64,000 nucleotides of DNA from Aurelia coerulea (lineage: Eukaryota; Cnidaria; Scyphozoa; Semaeostomeae; Ulmaridae): the NCBI GenBank assembly GCA_039566865.1, contig CM076960.1:6620001-6684000 (forward strand). Direction: 5' to 3'. The notes under the pieces were generated by a model, which ran no database searches, was not told the origin of the DNA, and saw only the letters and a program-made list of their open reading frames with translations. Below are positions 23,254 to 35,013 of this stretch, in pieces; the stretch's first letter is position 1, and each line of letters starts with the position of its first letter. A program made the position numbers and the translations under genes.

Positions 23254-23958
23254 GTAAGTTGTTAATTATGGAGTAGTCATTTACCAGGCGAAGAAACTGT
23301 TTGATGAATTGTATGGGAACATAAATGCACGAAAGAACAATTCATTTTTTGTGATAAAAACTGAGAAATAGCAATACCTGGGGACCCAAAAAAAGTGAAC
23401 CAACGCAATCTGTTATAGAAAATTTAAGTAAGTAGCTGATTGAAATGCTTCGAACGTTGTTCTGTCACTAAAAGACTGGCCTATCTTATGAGTATTGTTC
23501 GCAATATTTCTCAACACTGTAAATTTCCCGAATTAAGAATTAGGAGAAAAAAAGGGCATACTTGAAATCTTCAAAAAGTCGTCAAAAACAGGGGATCGAT
23601 TTGCAGCATTTTCAGATTTTCAAAAGAACAAGGAGCGCGTTTCATTTCAGCCTGGGAATAGGCAACTCAGATAAATGTTGTGAGAGCAAGTTTATAGTCT
23701 CTAGATACTTAATGATACCTGCTCTCCGCTCTAGTGCACAGCGAGATGCCGTTTCGCAAAACAACTCTCCACAGAAAACAGTTGTTGTTCTGTATAATCT
23801 GGGCAATCGTAAGATCCATATATCACAATGTTTCCGTCAACCCTAGCAGAACAAATCCTTGTTCAATTTTTGTTGCTGATGTCAGAAAAGTGGATTTACC
23901 TCCAAAACTACTCGAAAATGTTCCGATTTTTTTTCGTTCCATCTTTAGCTAGGTAGCA
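23254..23958 (+). other. Intron sequence, nothing recognised
   Basis: Begins with GTAAGT after the lectin exon. No repeat recognised before the fold-back element at 23959. Confidence 0.5.
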
Positions 23959-24550
23959 AGGGCAGATTTTGTAATACTATAGCAACGGTTGCGCTTGATT
24001 GACACCTCAATTCAAAGCGAATAGCGACTGCAGACAAAGGAAATTCTCTCAACCATAAGTTCAAAACAAACAAAGTCGCAAAAGTTTCTCTGAAACCCAA
24101 GAAGCTAGCGCGCTCGTTGTGCATCCCAGAAATTGATTTTAAGAGAAAACATGACTATATATCGAAAGACGAAGGATATATCTACACAACTACCTCGGGT
24201 ATTTTATTGCTTTGGTTCAGAAGCTGAGCAGTAAGTGTTTTAATCACACCCAAAAAATGAGAGAATTGAATCGCCTCCCAATCGGCTTTAAACCAAACAA
24301 ATTAAATGCCAGCGGCAGATATGTAGATATATCCTTCTTCTTTCGATATATGTACATGTTTGGTCTTAAAAGCTTCTTCTGGGATGCACAACGAGCGTGC
24401 TAGCTACTTGGGTTTTAGAGAAACTTTTGCGGCTTTGTTTGTTTTGAATTTATGGTTGAGAGAATTTCCTTTGTCTGCAGTCGCTATTCGCTTTGAATTG
24501 AGGCATCAATCAAACGCAACCGTTGCTATTGTATTACAAAATCTGCCCTT
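23959..24550. mobile_element. Fold-back MITE (592 bp palindrome)
   Basis: AAGGGCAGATTTTGTAATAC at the left is inverted at the right end, and the arms pair over nearly their whole length (CGAATAGCGACTGCAGACAA, CACAACGAGCG). The inner part matches the arms of the element at 39431-41080, so the two belong to related families. Confidence 0.7.
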
Positions 24551-25016
24551 CAACTTAATGTTTGATACCAAGTTTGAATAAATCTGATAAGTAGCTGCTG
24601 ATTTATGGAGCAAGAAAGTCAAAATCATTGGCTGCCTAAAAACCAGAGGATTCATCATTCTCCATTATGTTAACATCAAAGAAATCGATTGAAAAAACAA
24701 CCCTAGCCCAGTTTTTGATGTCCACAAGTGAAACAGCTGGTCATGAATTGGATTTTATGAAAACCAATAATATTAAACATAGCTAGGGTTGCTAGAAATG
24801 GTGATGTGGAACACAAAGGCTGCAGGCCATGACATGCGTCCATCAGTTATTTTGCTTTGCAAAAGTGATAAAGTCGTTTTAAACCAACAAGATTGCCTTC
24901 AGCAGGCTGCCTGGTCAATGTCCTTGAGTTATGTGGTCATTAATTACTCTTAAATGTGTTTGCTGACATAACTGCAAAGTTTAAGTCTATTTGATGATAA
25001 AATTTAAGTCATAAGG
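24551..25016. other. Intron sequence, nothing recognised
   Basis: Between two transposons. No exon or repeat seen. Confidence 0.4.
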
Positions 25017-26194
25017 TTAACCCTATCCAGACTAGGCTTTTTGAAACTTTGGGGGAGCTGGGGGGGGGGTGCCCCCCTCTTTATTCTCAGACTATAAGTG
25101 CTAGAGACTTCAAACTTGGCACAAGTAATAAAAACGATCAGGCAAAAAGATGACGTAATTGTAATTTTTTTGTTTATGTCACGTGATTAAGTGCTGACGT
25201 CAGCAAATGTTGCTAAGTTGGGTGTAAAACCACATGGGCTTTGTCACGTTGTATCTCCAAGTCTATCAAATACATCGATGTGAGATTTGAAACAAGGAAG
25301 GACTACATTGTTATAATTCTTATTTTGAATTTTTTGCTTCGTAACACTAATATTTTGCTGATGCTAGCATTTATTTATTTTGCACGGAAAAAAAGAGCAA
25401 TTTCGTCGAAAAATGATTATAAATTACTTTAGAAAATAGCAAAAAATGGTAAATGTACATAAAAAAGACCTGCTGCATCATATGATGTTGCTCATTTTTC
25501 GAAAAATAAAGCCCAACTTGGTTTCTTGTCAGTGCGCTTGCGCAACAACTAATTATTGATGACGTCATCAAAAATCAATAAACTATACAGGGTGTCCCAA
25601 AAGAAGTGTCCAACTTTTAAATTTGAATAAATCAGGAAATATTTAGTCTATATGAACCACTCAGGTATTATTTCAGAGCTGAGACATGTAATTTTCTTTT
25701 GCACTTCCAATTTCACAAATACAAAGAAACCAGGGGGTTCTCAAAGTTATGGCCAATTTTTACAAGTTTTCTTTACCTTTGCTCTACTATTGTCTAACTT
25801 TACAGAGATATTTACTGTTGTAAAACTAAACTAACCCTATTCTTAGTGGAAAAGAAGGCTACAGGTTCCTTTCTTTGAACTTAGTTACTCGAATTACAGA
25901 AATATACCGGGTCTCCCAAAAAAAACGCAACGGATTTGATGGGGACTAGCGACAAGACTTTAGGTCCAATCAATCCACAATAATTTTTAATATAATCCTC
26001 GATAGTTAACTTGAAAATAAATACCTTTTTTGCTGATATTGGTGCATTGAGAGTTTGAATATTAACCCTAATCCATATGGGCTTTTTTAGAGCTACCATT
26101 TATGGGGGGGGGTGCTTTCCACCCCCCCTCTGAAAACTGCCTTAGACGCATCCAAATTCAATACAACTTGGCACAGTTATAGAACAGGTAATTA

Positions 26195-28349
26195 AACCAT
26201 TTATGACTCGTGCTCTACGTAAAGCAGTCATGTTACGTTCCAGACTGCGTAATAGATATAATAAAGATCAGACTGCTGAGAATTGGACCAAATTTCGCAA
26301 ACATCGAAATTCCTGTGTTAAGTTATTTCGAAGGGAAAAAAGAAATTATTACAATAACCTAGACATCTCACTTGTCACTGACAATAAGAAATTCTGGAAA
26401 ACCGTGAAACCTTTTTTCTCGGACAAATTGCAATCTAAGAATAAAATAGTTTTGATTGAAGATGAAACCATTATTTCCAACGATGTTGAGGTAGCAGAAA
26501 CTATGAACGAATTCTTCGTCACTGTAACGGATTCCCTTGGCATAAATGAAAACTCTAATTACGAAAATGCAACAGAAGGAATCACAGATCCTATTGAGTT
26601 ACCCCTGATACTGTTGACAAAGAGGTTAGGAATCTAAATCCTAAGAAAGCTACAACGCACAAAAATATTCCTCCTAAAATTCTTAAATCCAATTCTGATG
26701 TATGTGTAGAACCTTTGACGAAAATATTTAATGAATGCATAGAAAATTCGTCCTTTCCTGATGAACTAAAGTGCGCGGATGTCACATCTCTTCCCAAGAA
26801 TGGACCATCCAACTCTAGGACTAACTTTCGGCCAATCAGCGTTTTGCCTACGGTCTCAAAACTGTTTGAAAGAATAATGGACAAACAGATAGTTGCATAT
26901 ATTACACCCTTTTTATCGTCACTTCTCTGTGGTTTTAGAAAAGGTTACAGTGCCCAGCATGCTCTCGTACGGCTCTTAGAAAAATGCAAAATTAGCCTTG
27001 ATGAAGGTGGCAAGGCAGGGGCTGTATTGATGGACCTGTCCAAGGCATTTGATTGCATCAGACACGATCTTTTGATTGCAAAATTGCATGCCTACGGTTT
27101 CTCCCGCGAAGCATTAACACTAATTAATGATTACCTCACAAATAGACAACAAAGAGTAAAAGTAAATGGGTCATTCAGTTCTTGGAAAAGCGTCACACGA
27201 GGTGTTCCTCAGGGGTCAGTCTTAGGGCCTCTGTTATTCAACATATACATTAATGATCTTCTACTCTTCATTCAAAACTCGGATATATGTAATTATGCAG
27301 ATGATACTACAATCTATGCCTGCGATAAGAACCTGGACAATATAGCTCATAGGCTTGAAAATGACTGTAGTTTAGCTTTGGAATGGTTTGCCGACAACTT
27401 TATGAAATTAAATGCAGATAAATGCCATCTTCTGGTTCTTGGGCAGAGATGTGATGACCCTGTTACTGTTAGGATTGGAAATGCTGATGTTGTAAATAGC
27501 TCCGAAGAGAAGCTACTCGGAGTTCAAATTGATAGCAAACTTTCCTTCGATAATCATGTTTCCAAATTGTGCCAAAAGGCTAGCAATAAACTTTATGCAC
27601 TTGCTCGCATATCCCCATACATGGATCAGAGCAAACTAAGAACACTCATGAGGGCATTTATTACCAGTCAGTTTCAATATTGTCCTTTAATCTGGATGTT
27701 TCACAGCAGGCAGCTTAACAAAAAAATTAACAAAATACAGGAAAGGGCTTTGAGAATTACTTATAAGGATGCCGAATCTACTTATAGTGAGCTATTAGAG
27801 AAGGACTGTGCCGTTACTATTCATACAAAGAACTTGCAGCTACTTATGACTGAAATGTACAAAACTAGAAATGACCTGAACCCTTCATTCATGCAGGAAA
27901 TTTTCTGTGAAAATGAAAGTCATTACAATCTGCGCAACAATAACGAATTCTTTCAACCTAGGGTGAGATCTGTCAACAACGGGACAGAAAGCATCCGTTT
28001 CAAAGGTCCGCAGCTGTGGCAAATGTTACCACCAACGATACGTAGTTCAGAATCCCTTTGTCAGTTTAAAACAAAAATAAAAAGTTGGAACGGAGAAAAT
28101 TGTCCATGCAAATTATGCCGCGTTTTTATTCCGAATTTGGGCTTTTTATGATGAATATTATTAGATATCTACTTTTACTTTTACACTGTATACTTTTAAT
28201 GATGTGTAAATATTTTATCCACTATTTTTCTTATGTAATATTTGTATTTTAATGTTTTAAAGTTGGAATAAATTAGCTAATTACTTTTAGCTATCTTTTG
28301 TCATTTATAATCCAACAATAAAGAAATTGATAATAATAATAATAATAAT
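26195..28349 (+). mobile_element. CR1/Jockey-type LINE, 5'-truncated, innermost level
   Basis: The copy starts abruptly within the linker between endonuclease and RT. It ends in a short 3' UTR with a terminal (ATA)n-type repeat (GATAATAATAAT), a tail form seen in CR1/L2-type LINEs. It lies wholly within piggyBac-like C. A fragment of the same family is at 60238-60385. Confidence 0.8.
26203..28148 (+). pseudogene. Non-LTR reverse transcriptase with one frameshift
   Basis: The first frame (to about 26605) holds the pre-RT region with ALRKAVMLRSRLRNRYNK and REKRNYYNNL. It ends prematurely after a one-base shift in a C-run. The second frame carries the full RT: NFRPISVLPTVSKLFERIM, GFRKGYSAQHAL, LMDLSKAFDCI (first catalytic Asp), GVPQGSVLGPLLFNIYINDL, NYADDTTIYA (catalytic YADD), KLLGVQID, the thumb, and the C-terminal RALRITYKD and CKLCRVF. 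This is the normal order for CR1/Jockey-clade proteins. The N-terminal endonuclease and ORF1 are missing, so the copy is dead on arrival. The RT itself is nearly undamaged, which suggests recent insertion. Confidence 0.85.
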
Positions 28350-29164
28350 CAAAAATGGTGATAAAACATTATTTTATTGAAAATAACGATTTTGGAGTGA
28401 TATTTTGGCAGAAATTAGCCGATTCTTATGACGTCATTTGTGCGATTAATTTATTCTATGTAAAAAGAGACCAGAAGAACCTGTAAAATGATGATTATCT
28501 ATGATAAATGTATCATTAGAGTGTTTTTCATTGAAAAAGTTCGAAAAAACTTGAAAAAATTGCTAATTAGTCCAAAATGGCGGCCAAAATGACGTCATTA
28601 TAAAAAAAAATGCTGACATCATCAAATTCCAGAAATTCCGATATCAAATTGAAGCCCTTTGTTTGCTGATTCATTTGCTGTATAATACTTCATAATTCAA
28701 TCAAATAATTCCATTGAAATCATTGAAAACAATGATTTTGTTGCTACCTCCTTCCAAATATGGGCATGTCACGTGACCTGCGAGTCCTATTGTTCAAAAA
28801 TTTTTCCAGCAAAATGTGGCTAATAGATAAATAGTAAAAGTCAGGGAGGCTGGGGGACATAGCAAATGTTGTTTAAAAACGCGGCAAATAAAACCTTTAG
28901 GGGGGGTGGAATCCACCCCCCCCCCCATGTGGATTAGGGTTAATCTTCGAAGTCCAAATTCGCTTCCATCTCCAAACCAGAGGTTTCTGGTTTTGGCCTT
29001 GGAAACACGCTTGGGGAATCTCCTCGGTCACAAGCATAGCGTAGTAGTGTGAGCATGCTTAGGCCCACTTGTTTCGGCACATGTCAATAGAAATTTGAAA
29101 GCAAAAAATTTACAAACATAACAATGCCGAAGGGGAATTTTGCAAAGGAGTATAGTTCTTCAAT

Positions 29165-29334
29165 CAGGCCCGTAGGAAGCGGGGGGGGGGGGGGTAGGGG
29201 GGGCTCAAGCCCCCCCCCCCCCAATAATTGTTTAAAACAATAGTGCTACGTCACATGACTTAATTAGATGTATTGTTCTCTATTGTTTTAAGAACAATTG
29301 CCCCCCCAATCCGAAGCTTCTTCCTACGGCCCTG
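29165..29334. mobile_element. hAT-like MITE, 8-bp duplication
   Basis: Perfect 8-bp repeat TCTTCAAT at 29157-29164 and 29335-29342. Ends CAGGCCCGTAGGAAG and (inverted) CAGGGCCGTAGGAAG, followed by long G and C runs. CAGGG ends with 8-bp duplications are typical of hAT elements. Lies inside the third-level MITE. Confidence 0.8.
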
Positions 29335-31420
29335 TCTTCAATCAATGTAAACCTGCAAAGAACCAAACACGAATGAGCATGTTTCCCTTTGATTCTTATG
29401 GATAACTTTTCCTTGGTTCTTATGGATAACTTTCCCTTGGGTATATCTGGCTGCTTGTTTCGTAATAAATGGAAAGCTTTTTCAAAATGAATTTCATGAC
29501 AGTCATAAAGAATGCACACGCCGAAGCAAACTACTTCACGGATTGCTCTCTTTTATGAGACAGATGCAATTCCAACTCTTCGAAACCTTTGAAGCATAAA
29601 GAAAGATGTCTCTTTGTGACAAAATTGATGAATCCCCTTGTATTTCTATTCAAATAGTCTCCTCAACATGAGGCTTTATTCTCTTATTTCACGGTAATTC
29701 AGGAGATTCCCCAAAATAGAGCCTTTGCAGTTTATGCCAAAACCCAAAAGGTCTGGTTTGGAAGTTCAGGCAAATTTGGACTTTCAAGATTAATATTCAC
29801 ACTATCAGAGCATCAATATAAAAAGATAAGGTGTGTATCTTCAAGTTAACTATCAAGGATTACATCACACTTATCAGGGACCGATTAGACCTAAATTCTT
29901 GTTGCTAGCTTCTATCAAATCTGTTGCGTTTTTTCTGGGACACCCGGTATTTGCTACCACTGGTAAGGAGGTGCATTATCCCAGATAACCCAACGATGCA
30001 TTATGTCAAAATTGGCCTCAACGTGTACAGATTTGGAGAAAAGAAGATCATTGCCTAGTTTTCAAAGAATAATTGAACAAATTTGCAACTGCCATTAAAG
30101 AAACTGCCCAACTGTCCGAGATGCATTCAATTTCAAAGCGGAATGTTTACATAACTGACCAAAATTTGACAAAGCTGACATCTACACGACCAAGGGGCTA
30201 GAAAGACTGTGTCCTTCATAGCTAAGTTTTAGGTGCCCCCCCCCCGTCTTGCAACATCGAAGATTTGGAAATTTTGCAAGTTGGTAAATTACATTCTCAG
30301 GTTTTTACAAGCACTTTAATTGTTTTTTCTGGACTATCTGACAGTCTGTATAGAAATAAGAATAACATTGGAGAATAGTAGAGAAATGATTGAAAAACAC
30401 TTAAAGATTAGCTTGAATTTTAACCCTTTCTGTGGCAATTATTGGTTTTTTGATAAAAAAATTATTTTTCATGAAAAACTGGATCAATTGACATCCATTA
30501 GCCTTGTTTGATACTTTTTTCTATCAAAAATCACTCCACTCTTCATAGAAATATTGCTTTTACTAAAATCACATACAACATGATGCAATTAACATAAGAT
30601 ATGATTTCTTTGGGTTACAGAAGCTTCTTAATGGTCTTTACTTCACACAAATTTAGATAAAAATGTTGTTTTTGAGTTTGGATAAAAAGCACATCAGATT
30701 TGTGTCCATAGCTTTTGTCTCATGTTCATTTTGTGTGAGTCCACAAAACAATTTTTTCCTTCCCTGAGGCACAGGCAAAATAGTAGAGAAATTTCCTCAT
30801 CTGAGGTCTTTGACAAAATTCAAAGCATCATGAACATTTATTCTTTTTGGGGGTCCAGAAGAAAACACATGTTGCATCAATGTTAGAGAAAATATGATCT
30901 ATTTACTTATTTGTCATAAATACAGTTAAAGATTATGCTTGAATAGCAGATCTGCTACATTTTAAGGAAACCCCTTGTTTCATAAAAATTTCCAAATTGA
31001 AACAGGAATAGACTCAGCAGAAAATTATATGTTTGAGCTTTCAAAAAATTTCCAAATGGTTCATATTTATCTACTAGTCTCGGATTTATTCAAATTTAAA
31101 ATTCAGACACTTTTTTTGGGACACCCTGTATTTCAAATGAAAGCTCGTTTCAAGGCGAGTTCAACAATGCTTGTCTCATTGTCATAGAGCTAGTGGTTCA
31201 AAGTTATGACTTAAAAGGTATTTATTTTGCGGAGCACTCAATTTAAAGTCATGTGTTGACCCCCGGAATCAGTAGCAAAATGTTTGCAATTAGCATGAGA
31301 GGATGTCTCATAGATAGAAACTAAAAGTCACAAAAAAGCTAGAATATTCTAGAGATGCACGACGAGCTGTGTGGAAAAGTTTACAAGGGGGCACTCCCCC
31401 CCCCTAGTCTGGATAGGGTC

Positions 31421-31601
31421 AAAGGGAATCTAAGCATATATAAGCTCTTGACAAAAATAGCTGTGCAAAGACAATAGCCTATGACACGTGCCGCACCATA
31501 TTTGTATAATTGATCTACGTCAACGGGAAAAACTGATATCTGATAGGCTAGAATTTGACTGCAAGTGGCTTGAGCCACTTTTATATGCTTACATTCCCTT
31601 T
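31421..31601. repeat. Hairpin spacer between two inverted piggyBac-like copies
   Basis: AAAGGGAATCTAAGCATATA at the left pairs with the inverted TATGCTTACATTCCCTTT at the right. GGCTTGAGCC lies near the right arm. It separates element A from the oppositely oriented element B. Confidence 0.5.
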
Positions 31602-31603
31602 AA

Positions 31604-32455
31604 CCCTATCCAGACTAGGGCCCTAGTAAACTTTTCCACACAGCTCGTCGAGCCTCTCTAGAATAGTCTAGTTTTTTTGTGACTTTTAGTTTCTATCTAT
31701 GAAACACCTTTTCATGTCAATTTCAAAAATTTTGAAACTGATTCCGGGGGTCAACACATGACTTTAAATTGAGTGCTCCGCCAAATAAATACCTTTTAAG
31801 TTATAGATTTGGAACCACTGGCTCTATGACAATGAGACAGACATTTTTGAACTCGTCTTGAAACAAGCTTTTATTTGATATATAGTTTATTGATTTTTGA
31901 TGACGTCATCAACAATTGGTTGTTGCGCATGCCTACTGATGAAAAACCATGTTAAGCTTCATTTTTAGACAAATGAGTGACATAATATGCTGCAGCAGGT
32001 CTTTCTATGTATATTTAGCATTTTTTGCTATTTTTAAAAGTAATTTATAATCAATTTTAGACAAAAATCGCTATTTTTCTCGTACAAAATAAATAAATGC
32101 TGACATCAGCAAAAATATTAGACTTACAAAGCCAAAATTTCAAAATAAGAATCACAAGAATATATTCCTTTTATGTTTCAAATATCACATCGATATATTT
32201 TATCAATTTGGAGAAACAACGCGACAAAGTACACGTGGTTTTACACCCAAATTAGCAACATTTGCTGACGTCAGCACTTAATCACGTGACATAAACAAAA
32301 ACAAATCACACCATCTTGTTTGCCTTATCATGTTTGTTACTTGTGCCAAGTTTCAAGTCTCTAGCACTTATGATTCTGAGAAAAACCAGGGGGGGGGGGC
32401 ACTTTGTGCCCCCCCTAGTCTCCCCAAAGTTTCAAAAAGCCTAGTCTGGATAGGG
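31604..32455. mobile_element. PiggyBac-like element B, complete, TTAA duplication
   Basis: TTAA at 31600-31603 and 32456-32459. Ends CCCTATCCAGACTAGG on both sides, 852 bp, no coding capacity. Inverted relative to element A and homologous to it throughout. Confidence 0.75.
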
Positions 32456-32540
32456 TTAAGTACGGAAATAGAATCCTCTAGTTTTTGAAACAAGATAGAT
32501 ACTATAAGAGGCAGATGTAAAAAACGGAAACTTTTCTTAG

Positions 32541-32581
32541 CACACTGAGGCTTTTCGATCTTATGTTACCATCAGAGTGCG
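32541..32581 (-). ncRNA. Degenerate hammerhead ribozyme relic of a Penelope-like element
   Basis: On the minus strand: stem I CGCACT, CTGATGG (last core base changed), a weak stem II, GAAA, AGCCTC, then AGTGTG. Flanking words (ACTATAAG, CACTGAGGC) match the PLE arms at 8050-8090. Stem I is preserved but the core A to G change and the poor stem II make activity doubtful. Confidence 0.6.
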
Positions 32582-32899
32582 AGTGAGAGTGTGTTGTTCT
32601 GAAACAACCACTGCTTTTGACTTTCTCTCTCAATAAATCAGCAACCAGTGATCAGATTTGCTCAAAATTGGTGCCAAACTCTAAGTTGAAATCATTTTTA
32701 TTCAAAATTTGAAAAATGGGTCAAGTTGGATTTATGGCTCCTCCACAGTAGCCATTCAAACAGCGTACATGTTTTTGGGACACCCTGTATATTTCACTGT
32801 ATACCAGTTTGCCTTTGCACATAGTTGCTTTGGTATACTGGGTGCGCCATAATAAACTATGCACTCTTGGCTAGCCACGATAAATCGTACACTAAAGTA

Positions 32900-34376
32900 C
32901 ACTGAGTCAGAAAAAAGGATCCCCGCTTGGAAGGCCACTGCTCCATGAATATCAAAGCAATAATATTGAAAAATGTCTTGTTTTATTATCAATATGTTCA
33001 ATTAGGTTCAGTAATTTACACGGCCTTAATCGGCCATTCCTTCCCGTGGATAGGGATGATTTTCTGCAGAAAGCCCCTTCAAAAAATCTGCAAAACGAAT
33101 GAAAACAATGAGCAAATTTTCCTTCTTAAAATTGATGACACTCACATAAATTCATGTATTTTGTCCTCTCGGGAGAATGGAATCCTCCGGAATAGGGTAT
33201 AGATACCAGGGGGAGGACTTGTTCATCCTCTCAAGAGGATGGCACGTGCTAAAGCGTTCACTAGTCATTGCTGTAAGGCTATTGTAAGGCAGATATGTTA
33301 TAGCCTGCGTGCAGACTTTACTTTCCACTGCGAAGGAGAGCCAAGGCGGATCTTGTAAAGTCTGCGAATTAGCGCCCATTATTGAGTTCTGAGATCTTGC
33401 GCAATGATACTCGCATTTGTCCGGCAATTGTCTGTTAGCCAATCAGTATTTAATTTGAGATTCTAAGGACCCAATCAAAAGCCGACAGGATCGTCACGTT
33501 TTTCGCAACTCTTTGTGGTCATTGTTTGCGACACAACACGAAACTGTTTTCGTAAATTCAAAATTGAGGAGGTTGCTGTGCGTGGTAAACGAGTTCGCCG
33601 ATGATGAAGTGTGCCGCCCAGTTTGCCTGTCTTCGGGACTTGATAACTTGGGATGAAACTTTGTTTTGAAGGAATTATAAACAGTCAAGCATATTCTAAA
33701 GGTGAAGGAAGTCTACAACGACCACGAGGCAATTCTTTGAAAGTTTCTCCGCTCCGAGGACAGAATGTTTACCTCAGGCTAGGCCTAAGCTTTCATTTGA
33801 TGAGCTGATCAACAGATGGGTAATGGTGTGTTGGTAGTACCCTTAGCTTAGACATGTGTCAGCAAGTGGGGTTCTTGAATCACTGGTGAGTCTTTCATGC
33901 CTATTACCTCTGCAGATTGCAGGCTCTGAAGTTTGTGGGTGGGATGGGATTCTCTTCGCATGATAGGGATTATTCTTCCTTCCTGTTTGAAGTGTTAATT
34001 TATTGCGCAAGATTGCGCTCCTCTTCGAAGGAGAAACTTTTCATTCAGAACTTGATAATGGACGCTAATTCGCAGACTTTACAAGATCCTCATAGACTCT
34101 CCTTCGCAGTGGAAAGTAAAGTCTGCACGCAGGCTAGATATGTTAGGGAAATCTGTTCATGATTTTGGGCACGTTTTGAAGGTTTTTTTAAGAGGCTTTC
34201 TGGAGAAAAAATCCCTCATAATTTCAGAATGGAGTGGCCGATTTCAGTCAGGTAAATTTTATAGTAGTAGATTTGAACATTTTTACCATTAAACCATACA
34301 TTTGCCGATATCATTGTCTTGATATCAAGGAAGTTGTGTCCTTTCAAACGGGGATTCTTTTTTCTAACTCAGCCGG
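32900..34376. mobile_element. Mariner-type MITE (CCGGGTGAGTCAG family), interrupted
   Basis: TA at 32898-32899 and 34377-34378. Ends CACTGAGTCAGAAAAAAGG and (inverted) CCGGCTGAGTTAGAAAAAAG. The body matches 35528-36182. Split by the Mutator-like element. Confidence 0.7.
33301..34136. mobile_element. Mutator-like fold-back element, perfect 9-bp duplication
   Basis: GATATGTTA at 33292-33300 and 34137-34145. Both ends read TAGCCTGCGTGCAGACTTTA inward and continue with CCACTGCGAAGGAGAG and TCTTGTAAAGTCTGCGAATT. 836 bp. Same terminal family as 5225-11947. Only short open frames. Confidence 0.8.
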
Positions 34377-34771
34377 TATCATTGAAAGTAGTGTTACATT
34401 TCTCCCAAGATAGTATGAATTCTCGTAGAAAACTTTAGAAAACTTGATTGACATTTGTTATCGTTTTCAGTGTTTTCGAAAATCAAAATTTTGAGAAACT
34501 CGCTCATTGCTCTAAAAATTTAAAATGAAAGATTTGCAAAAAATCCAAGAATCCAATTCAGGCTTATACTGCTAAAGATTAAGTCATGACTCTTCAATAT
34601 CAGTCTGGTGTACGATTTATTGTGGCCTACTAAAAGCTCAAAGTTTATTTTGGCGCTCCCAGGATCGAGGCTCGTGTGTTATTTATTCGACCCTACTTAG
34701 GAATTTGTAAACGAAGTCAGTCAGGAATAAAAAATCACCTTTATCTTAATAATTGTTTATCAAACTTTCAG

Positions 34772-34996
34772 TATTTCCTTGGAAACAAGGTGGTGGTAAA
34801 GGAGGCACAGAATATTATGTTGGTCGCTTAAGCAACAAAGACGAATGTGTAGAAAGATGCCGTGGCACATCAAAAAATGGCATACCTGCAAATGGAGCAA
34901 CCGTCGACAGGGCTACTCAGAAAATGTGTTATTGCCAATATGGACAGAGAGGCCGAAGCAACGACAGCTCATTGATGAATACACACATAAGACCCT
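34772..34996 (+). CDS. Cysteine-rich extracellular domain exon (WSC-like)
   Basis: A 225-bp exon lies between acceptor ATCAAACTTTCAG and donor GTAAGA. It is again symmetric phase 1-1, matching the lectin exons at both sides. The translation runs from PWKQGGGKGGTEYYVGRLSN through ECVERCRGTSKNG and NGATVD to KMCYCQYGQRG, ending at a Cys split by the donor. The spacing YVGR-x5-C-x3-C then CYC is reminiscent of WSC and related small disulfide domains found in animal mosaic proteins. A definite family cannot be given from reading alone. Same strand, phase and gene neighbourhood make it a likely part of the same transcript as 22894-23253, 41263-41643 and 47860-48219. Confidence 0.7.
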
Positions 34997-35013
34997 GTAA
35001 GATTATTTTACTA

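Larger units (their letters stand above)
26066..28939. mobile_element. PiggyBac-like element C, fourth level, host of a LINE
   Basis: TTAA at 26062-26065 and 28940-28943. Ends CCCTAATCCATATGG and (inverted) CCCTAATCCACATGG with G/C hairpins (GGGGGGTGGAATCCACCCCCC on the right). Apart from the LINE it is a short non-coding element. Confidence 0.75.
25907..29947. mobile_element. Mariner-type MITE, third level of the nest
   Basis: TA at 25905-25906 and 29948-29949. Ends CCGGGTCTCCCAAAAAAAAC and (inverted) CCGGGTGTCCCAGAAAAAAC, then GCAACRGATTTGAT in both arms. The arms form a palindrome that continues across the inserted piggyBac-like element C (26066-28939). Confidence 0.75.
25588..31128. mobile_element. 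Mariner-type MITE inserted in piggyBac-like A
   Basis: TA at 25586-25587 and 31129-31130. Ends CAGGGTGTCCCAAAAGAAGT and (inverted) CAGGGTGTCCCAAAAAAAGT, then AATTTGAATAAATC in both arms. Its left arm runs to 25904 and its right arm from about 29950. Confidence 0.75.
25021..31418. mobile_element. PiggyBac-like element A, outer shell of a five-level nest
   Basis: TTAA at 25017-25020, then CCCTATCCAGACTAGGC. The right end is CCTAGTCTGGATAGGG followed by TCAA (mutated TTAA) at 31419. Subterminal G/C-run hairpins are present. The ends and arms match, in inverted order, the complete copy B at 31604-32455. The element is split by insertion of the mariner-type MITE at 25588-31128; removing that leaves a short copy like B. 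Confidence 0.75.
32838..34662. mobile_element. Mariner-type MITE (GGTGCGCCAAAATAAAC family), interrupted
   Basis: TA then CTGGGTGCGCCATAATAAAC. The right end is GTTTATTTTGGCGCTCCCAG inverted, with GA instead of TA after it. It contains the MITE 32900-34376, which in turn contains the Mutator-like element 33301-34136, a three-level nest. Confidence 0.65.

Noticed and set aside
29165..29240. G and C runs as assembly gaps or errors
   Set aside because: They recur at corresponding positions in several independent elements with intact flanks, although exact run lengths may be wrong.
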